From: Peptococcaceae bacterium UBA4997
GTDB lineage: Bacteria; Bacillota; Dehalobacteriia; UBA4068; UBA4997
Reading direction: 5' to 3'
NCBI GenBank assembly: GCA_002398485.1
Contig: DGYV01000037.1
Location: forward strand, 27,781-36,604
Length of the DNA stretch: 8,824 nucleotides
Position 1 is the stretch's first letter. The number at the start of each line of letters is the position of its first letter. The notes under the pieces were generated by a model, which was not told where the DNA came from, did no database searches, and was given only the letters and a program-made list of their open reading frames with translations. Both the position numbers and the translations under genes were made by a program. Shown piece by piece: positions 6,254 through 8,824 of the stretch.

Positions 6254-6907
6254 TTATTTGCCAATACTTATCCTGTTTTTTTGCCAGGCCACCTTATAAC
6301 CCAAGGCCTCCAACACAGGGCGCAACTGCACATAATTACTACCGTTATCGTTGATGGCCATAACCGTGAACTGCCTGCCTTCGGGCAGGGCTATAGTCAA
6401 TTTCTGCTTTTGCAATTCTGCCAGCTCCTTTTTAACCAGGCTTACAAAATAAGCCCAGTTCATTTTATTTTTTATATAACTTTGGTTCCGCAAAATACGT
6501 GGACAGTCTTTGCCGCTCCAATGGTTGTGCTGTACCATTTTATTCGCGTTCCATCCATATTCGCCCAAAATAAAGGCGGCCAATTTAGCCGCATTGGCAA
6601 GGGTTTTTTGGCGGTCTCCGCTTTCACATATTTCCATACCTATGCTGGCACGGTTACCGTTCCCCTGACCATCACCCGCGTGGTAGGCCACCTCGTTGAA
6701 GGGTATGCAGGCAATGGCCTCTTTCTCATCCACTACTATGTGGAAACTGGCCTGCCTATTATTTGTGGGGTTCATAAGCCAATCATGCTCATTTTGGGCA
6801 GTGCTTTTAGCATTGCCCGTGCTGTGGATGGTAAGATATTTTGGGCTCTGCCTGATCTGCGGCCTTTTTAAGGCACCGGGCATTATATACCGTTTTTTGA
6901 TTTTCAT
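6254..6907 (-). CDS. N-acetylmuramoyl-L-alanine amidase (phage endolysin, amidase_2 type)
   Basis: This 217-residue protein cleaves the bond between N-acetylmuramic acid and L-alanine in peptidoglycan. The amidase domain covers about residues 20-145. Zinc ligands expected from T7 lysozyme and related enzymes are present: His28 in LTIHST, His127 in VQHNHW and Cys135 in GKDCPR. Lys133 matches the catalytic lysine position two residues before the cysteine. After a Lys/Leu/Gln-rich linker (155-168), residues 169-215 look like a small domain of the copper-amine-oxidase-N (stalk) type, with VQLRPVLEALGYKVAW, a likely wall-binding or structural add-on. No signal peptide is seen, so it needs the holin encoded upstream for release. 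The start at 6907 follows GGGGGG at 6916-6921 with 8 bases between; Met9 is a weaker alternative. Confidence 0.92.
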   Translation of the reverse strand: MKIKKRYIMPGALKRPQIRQSPKYLTIHSTGNAKSTAQNEHDWLMNPTNNRQASFHIVVDEKEAIACIPFNEVAYHAGDGQGNGNRASIGMEICESGDRQKTLANAAKLAAFILGEYGWNANKMVQHNHWSGKDCPRILRNQSYIKNKMNWAYFVSLVKKELAELQKQKLTIALPEGRQFTVMAINDNGSNYVQLRPVLEALGYKVAWQKNRISIGK

Positions 6908-6921
6908 ACTCTATACCCCCC

Positions 6922-6944
6922 AAACAGGGTTTCAAGCCCTGTTT
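6922..6944. repeat. Hairpin at the holin/endolysin junction
   Basis: AAACAGGG (6922-6929) pairs with CCCTGTTT (6937-6944) around a short loop, 8 bp with a possible extra G-U pair. On the minus (coding) strand it covers the end of the holin frame and stops one base short of the G-run used as the endolysin ribosome binding site. No T-tract follows on that strand, so it may slow ribosomes or tune endolysin translation rather than end transcription. On the plus strand it is followed by T-rich sequence and could stop antisense transcription. Confidence 0.5.
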
Positions 6945-7204
6945 TTATTTTTATACTTTACTTTTTTTAGCGCCTCATCCTCATCTACAGAAGAGGATTT
7001 CCCTGGCAAATCCATACCCAAGGTATCGGGGTTGTTCATTACCCCCAGCAAAAGCAAAATACCGCAAACGGCATTTACTACATTGGTTATAGCCTCACTG
7101 TTTATCTCAATACCGAAATTCACCAGGATTATTATTAGAAAGCTCACCAGGCTTGCCACGGTAGTGGGGTTTTTCAACCTTCTCAAATAGTTTTTAAGGT
7201 TCAT
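6932..7204 (-). CDS. Phage holin, phi-LC3-like family
   Basis: This 90-residue protein has a short basic start (MNLKNYLRRLKN), two membrane helices at about residues 14-31 and 39-56 and a charged C-terminus ending KKVKYKNKNRA. The segment LLLGVMNNPDTLGM after the second helix resembles the GIvnDPTTKG pattern of phi-LC3-type holins. A holin forms holes in the cytoplasmic membrane at a set time so the endolysin can reach the wall. The place between a membrane coiled-coil gene (2-bp gap) and the endolysin gene (24-bp gap) agrees. AGAAGG at 7216-7221 is the likely ribosome binding site, at a rather long spacing of 11 bases and overlapping the previous gene, so translation may depend on coupling. 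Confidence 0.85.
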   Translation of the reverse strand: MNLKNYLRRLKNPTTVASLVSFLIIILVNFGIEINSEAITNVVNAVCGILLLLGVMNNPDTLGMDLPGKSSSVDEDEALKKVKYKNKNRA

Positions 7205-7206
7205 TT

Positions 7207-7485
7207 TTACTCGATCCTTCTTTCTTTTAATTTATTTATCCTGTAATGCACATTGCTTACATCCTTTTCCACCGCTTTTAAGCGGTTGCCATGTTCATTA
7301 ACGGTTTTCTGCAAATTGTCAACATCCTGTTTGATACCCAGTATATTATCCAGCTTGGCATCAACATTACCCTGCCATTTACCGTCGGTCCAAATCCTTT
7401 TTTCTCTTTTGGCTAGCCAGCCCGTAAGCCCCACAAAACAACCGATTAAGCTTACCATTACTCCCAATGCTATAGATGTTTCCAT
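7207..7485 (-). CDS. Small membrane-anchored coiled-coil protein of a phage lysis cassette
   Basis: This 92-residue protein begins METSIALGVMVSLIGCFVGL, one membrane helix at about residues 4-24. A basic stretch (AKREKR), a WTDGKWQGN turn and a long helical segment (about 41-90) follow, with heptad-like spacing of V, L and I (KLDNILGIKQDVDNLQKTV, RLKAVEKDV). It probably forms a coiled coil. Position beside the holin suggests a lysis accessory protein, in the manner of XhlA-type or Rz-like proteins; XhlA has the reverse order (coil, then helix), so the match is only loose. The frame extends upstream to 7584, inside the LRR gene. The start at 7485 is preferred because GGGGG at 7493-7497 lies 7 bases before it, while the ATG two codons upstream is too close. 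Confidence 0.78.
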   Translation of the reverse strand: METSIALGVMVSLIGCFVGLTGWLAKREKRIWTDGKWQGNVDAKLDNILGIKQDVDNLQKTVNEHGNRLKAVEKDVSNVHYRINKLKERRIE

Positions 7486-7517
7486 TCGCATACCCCCTTT
7501 GTTTCTTAAAAACCCGT

Positions 7518-8708
7518 TTAGCCGTTTACCGACCAGCCTTTGACAGTGGCAATACTGCGGTCGCAAGCGGCCGCGCCCGTACAACCCGTTATGTTCACGG
7601 TTTTACCTGAAACAACAGGTAATAGGGTAAATATATCATTTAAGGCACCGGCGCTTAAATTATTATATTTTAATTCCAATTGCGGTGAAGTACTGCTGCC
7701 AAAAGAACTTGCGGAATTGAATACCAATGCCGCAAGCTTATTTGGCTTAGCTGCTGCAGAACCGTATATAGAAAGCCTGTTTACTTTAGCCTTGGGCATG
7801 CTTAAGAAAGTAAGCTGTTCGCAATCCTTGAAGGCATCGCTAAGATCTACTACTTCGACAGACTCGGCAAAATTATCCGCCTTGATTTCTTTTAAGGAAA
7901 AATTATAATAAAACATATTTGCGGCATTGGTTACAGCCGTTAAGCCGCTTATATCCGCAGACTGCAAGGCACTGCACAGGTTGAACATATGATCCGCAGC
8001 GGTCAATAAAGGCAAATCACCTATATTAATGGATTGCAGGGCGGAACAGCCATAAAACATCCTGCTGGCAATGCTCAGTGCGCTTAAATTGCTTATATCC
8101 ATGAATTGCAAAGAGTTGCAGTTATAAAACATATAGCCTGCTTCCGCCAAAAACGGCAGGTTTTTTAAATCAATAAATTTAAGAGCTTGACACATCCTGA
8201 ACATATTAGTGGTATTCACTACCTTGGGCCCATTAAGTATTTTGGCATATTCCAAAAAGCGGCAATAACTGGTTGTAGCATAAAAAGCATCACTTAAATC
8301 AGTTAAAGTGGGGCTATTGATAACACATCCTAAAATACCGGGGGTTTGGGCTTGCAAAGTTAGGGAATGGGGCAAAGATTTAAAACTTAAAAGCCCTCCG
8401 CTCAAAGGAGAAATGATTGCCTTAAAAACTGTATAGCCCCTTATACAAGCTTTACCGCTGCCAACAGTATAAGTATGCTGGGCAGTAACGCCGCTTCCAT
8501 AACTTAAAACTGTACCATCACCCCAATCTATTTGATAATTTCCCACGCTTGCGGTACACACAAAAGCATAAGTAGCGGGCCCCGTATCATTGAGCAAAAG
8601 CTGGATATTACCCTCACCGCAGTCATCCAAAGTGAGCCAGTCCGCAGGCGGTATATAACCACGCCCGAACCCCTCCGCGGTTTGCGGAAAACAACTTATA
8701 ATAGCCAT
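7518..8708 (-). CDS. Phage tail/receptor-binding candidate with PKD-like and BspA-type leucine-rich repeats
   Basis: This 396-residue protein has no signal peptide. A PKD-like segment holds NYQIDWGDGT (57-66) and QHTYTVG (77-83). Residues 169-288 form five 24-residue repeats, each starting MF and followed by a pattern C-x-x-L-x-x-(I/M/A)-(D/N)-(I/L), with MF at 169, 193, 217, 241 and 265. This is the BspA-type leucine-rich repeat seen in surface antigens. Degenerate copies flank them (LSDAF at 138-142 and 289-293). The C-terminus (LSAGALNDIFTLLP, then AACDRSIATVKGWSVNG) is of a kind found at the ends of gut-phage tail and fibre proteins. It lies between another structural-type protein and the lysis genes, so a host-binding role at the tail tip is the best guess. 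AGGGGG at 8716-8721, overlapping the previous stop, supports the start. Confidence 0.8.
   Translation of the reverse strand: MAIISCFPQTAEGFGRGYIPPADWLTLDDCGEGNIQLLLNDTGPATYAFVCTASVGNYQIDWGDGTVLSYGSGVTAQHTYTVGSGKACIRGYTVFKAIISPLSGGLLSFKSLPHSLTLQAQTPGILGCVINSPTLTDLSDAFYATTSYCRFLEYAKILNGPKVVNTTNMFRMCQALKFIDLKNLPFLAEAGYMFYNCNSLQFMDISNLSALSIASRMFYGCSALQSINIGDLPLLTAADHMFNLCSALQSADISGLTAVTNAANMFYYNFSLKEIKADNFAESVEVVDLSDAFKDCEQLTFLSMPKAKVNRLSIYGSAAAKPNKLAALVFNSASSFGSSTSPQLELKYNNLSAGALNDIFTLLPVVSGKTVNITGCTGAAACDRSIATVKGWSVNG
7845..8204 (-). repeat. Five tandem 72-bp leucine-rich-repeat coding units
   Basis: These bases encode residues 169-288 of the LRR protein as five in-frame units of exactly 24 codons, each opening with Met-Phe. 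Similarity is clear at the protein level (MF-x-x-C-x-x-L) and partial at DNA level, for example AAACAT/AAACATA blocks at the unit starts on the plus strand. Such arrays can gain or lose units by recombination. The fifth unit (MFYYNFSLKEIKADNF) has lost the usual cysteine. Confidence 0.75.
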
Positions 8709-8719
8709 AAATACACCCC

Positions 8720-8824
8720 CTAATCAAATAAAGTAACGGTAACGGGTACATCAGCCGTTGGCTTTGCGCCGTCTGCCATTACCGTAACAGTATTTGTGCC
8801 TTGAGCGCTTACTGAAAGCATTGC
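8720..8824 (-). CDS. C-terminal end of a phage structural or fibre protein (partial)
   Basis: The minus-strand frame from the window edge encodes 34 residues before TAG at 8720-8722. The sequence is rich in Thr, Val and Ala (TNTVTVMADG, ADVPVTVTLFD) and looks like the last beta strands of an Ig-like or fibre domain. The gap to the LRR gene is 11 bp, and that gene's ribosome binding site overlaps this stop, so they are one operon. The start and most of the protein lie beyond the window, so no closer name is justified. Confidence 0.6.
   Translation of the reverse strand, partial: AMLSVSAQGTNTVTVMADGAKPTADVPVTVTLFD

Larger units (their letters stand above)
6254..8824 (-). mobile_element. Phage late-gene segment (fibre/tail end and lysis cassette)
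   Basis: Five tightly spaced minus-strand genes run from a tail or fibre C-terminus through an LRR protein, a membrane coiled-coil protein and a holin to an amidase. Gaps are 2 to 32 bp. This is the order of the end of a phage late operon. Three of the genes (starts at 8708, 7485 and 6907) use G-run ribosome binding sites (GGGGG or longer) 7-8 bases before ATG. No integrase, repressor, terminase or attachment repeat is in view, so I cannot tell a complete prophage from a remnant or a tail-like particle locus. The right end continues beyond the window; the left end lies somewhere in 6145-6253. Confidence 0.75.

Noticed and set aside
6281..6871. 196-codon plus-strand frame opposite the endolysin
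   Set aside because: The minus strand carries the zinc amidase with all expected ligands; the plus-strand translation has no domain or start signal.
6696..7190. 164-codon plus-strand frame with hydrophobic stretches
   Set aside because: The hydrophobic look comes from reading opposite to the holin and amidase genes, and it spans two genes and their junction.
7845..8204. CRISPR-like or diversity-generating repeat array
   Set aside because: The repeats are in-frame protein repeats with diverged DNA, not identical repeats with spacers, and no reverse transcriptase or template repeat is in the window.

Overview
The window reads as chromosomal DNA of a low-to-mid GC Gram-positive bacterium (Bacillota, most likely an anaerobic member of the Clostridia). 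The evidence is strong purine-rich ribosome binding sites, lipoprotein signal peptides, an SLH-type cell-envelope anchor, a phi-LC3-like holin and a short protein resembling small clostridial proteins of unknown function. No rRNA, tRNA or species-level marker is present, so genus is not claimed.

Region 1 (1-3325, plus strand) is a metal or tetrapyrrole uptake operon. It holds the last codons of a FecCD-type permease, an overlapping FecE/BtuD-type ATPase, a CbiK-family chelatase carrying a lipoprotein signal peptide, and a FepB/BtuF-type binding lipoprotein with two SLH-like repeats at its C-terminus. A strong intrinsic terminator lies between the chelatase and the binding protein, ending only 17 bp before the latter's start codon. 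The layout suggests that a metallated tetrapyrrole (heme, cobalamin or a related compound) is captured at the wall, possibly handled outside the membrane by the chelatase, and imported. The substrate cannot be fixed from sequence.

Region 2 (3326-5620) starts with a perfect 40-bp palindrome acting as a bidirectional terminator. It is followed on the minus strand by a two-component system: an OmpR-type response regulator and then its sensor kinase. The regulator start was moved to an internal ATG with a good ribosome binding site.

Region 3 (5621-6253) is an AT-rich intergenic stretch, then a pair of overlapping, mutually exclusive hairpins, then a 59-residue plus-strand protein. Its stop codon sits inside a perfect 38-bp palindrome that also serves the converging phage genes.

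Region 4 (6254-8824, minus strand) is the end of a phage late operon, read right to left. It contains the C-terminus of a structural or fibre protein, a PKD plus BspA-like leucine-rich-repeat protein likely to be a tail or receptor-binding component, a small membrane-anchored coiled-coil protein, a holin and a zinc amidase endolysin. No integrase, repressor or attachment site is visible, so this may be a prophage edge, a remnant or a tail-like particle locus.

The most interesting items are the surface-exposed chelatase beside an importer, the doubly anchored (lipid plus SLH) binding protein behind a terminator, the orphan overlapping hairpins before the small gene, and the LRR protein in the phage module.
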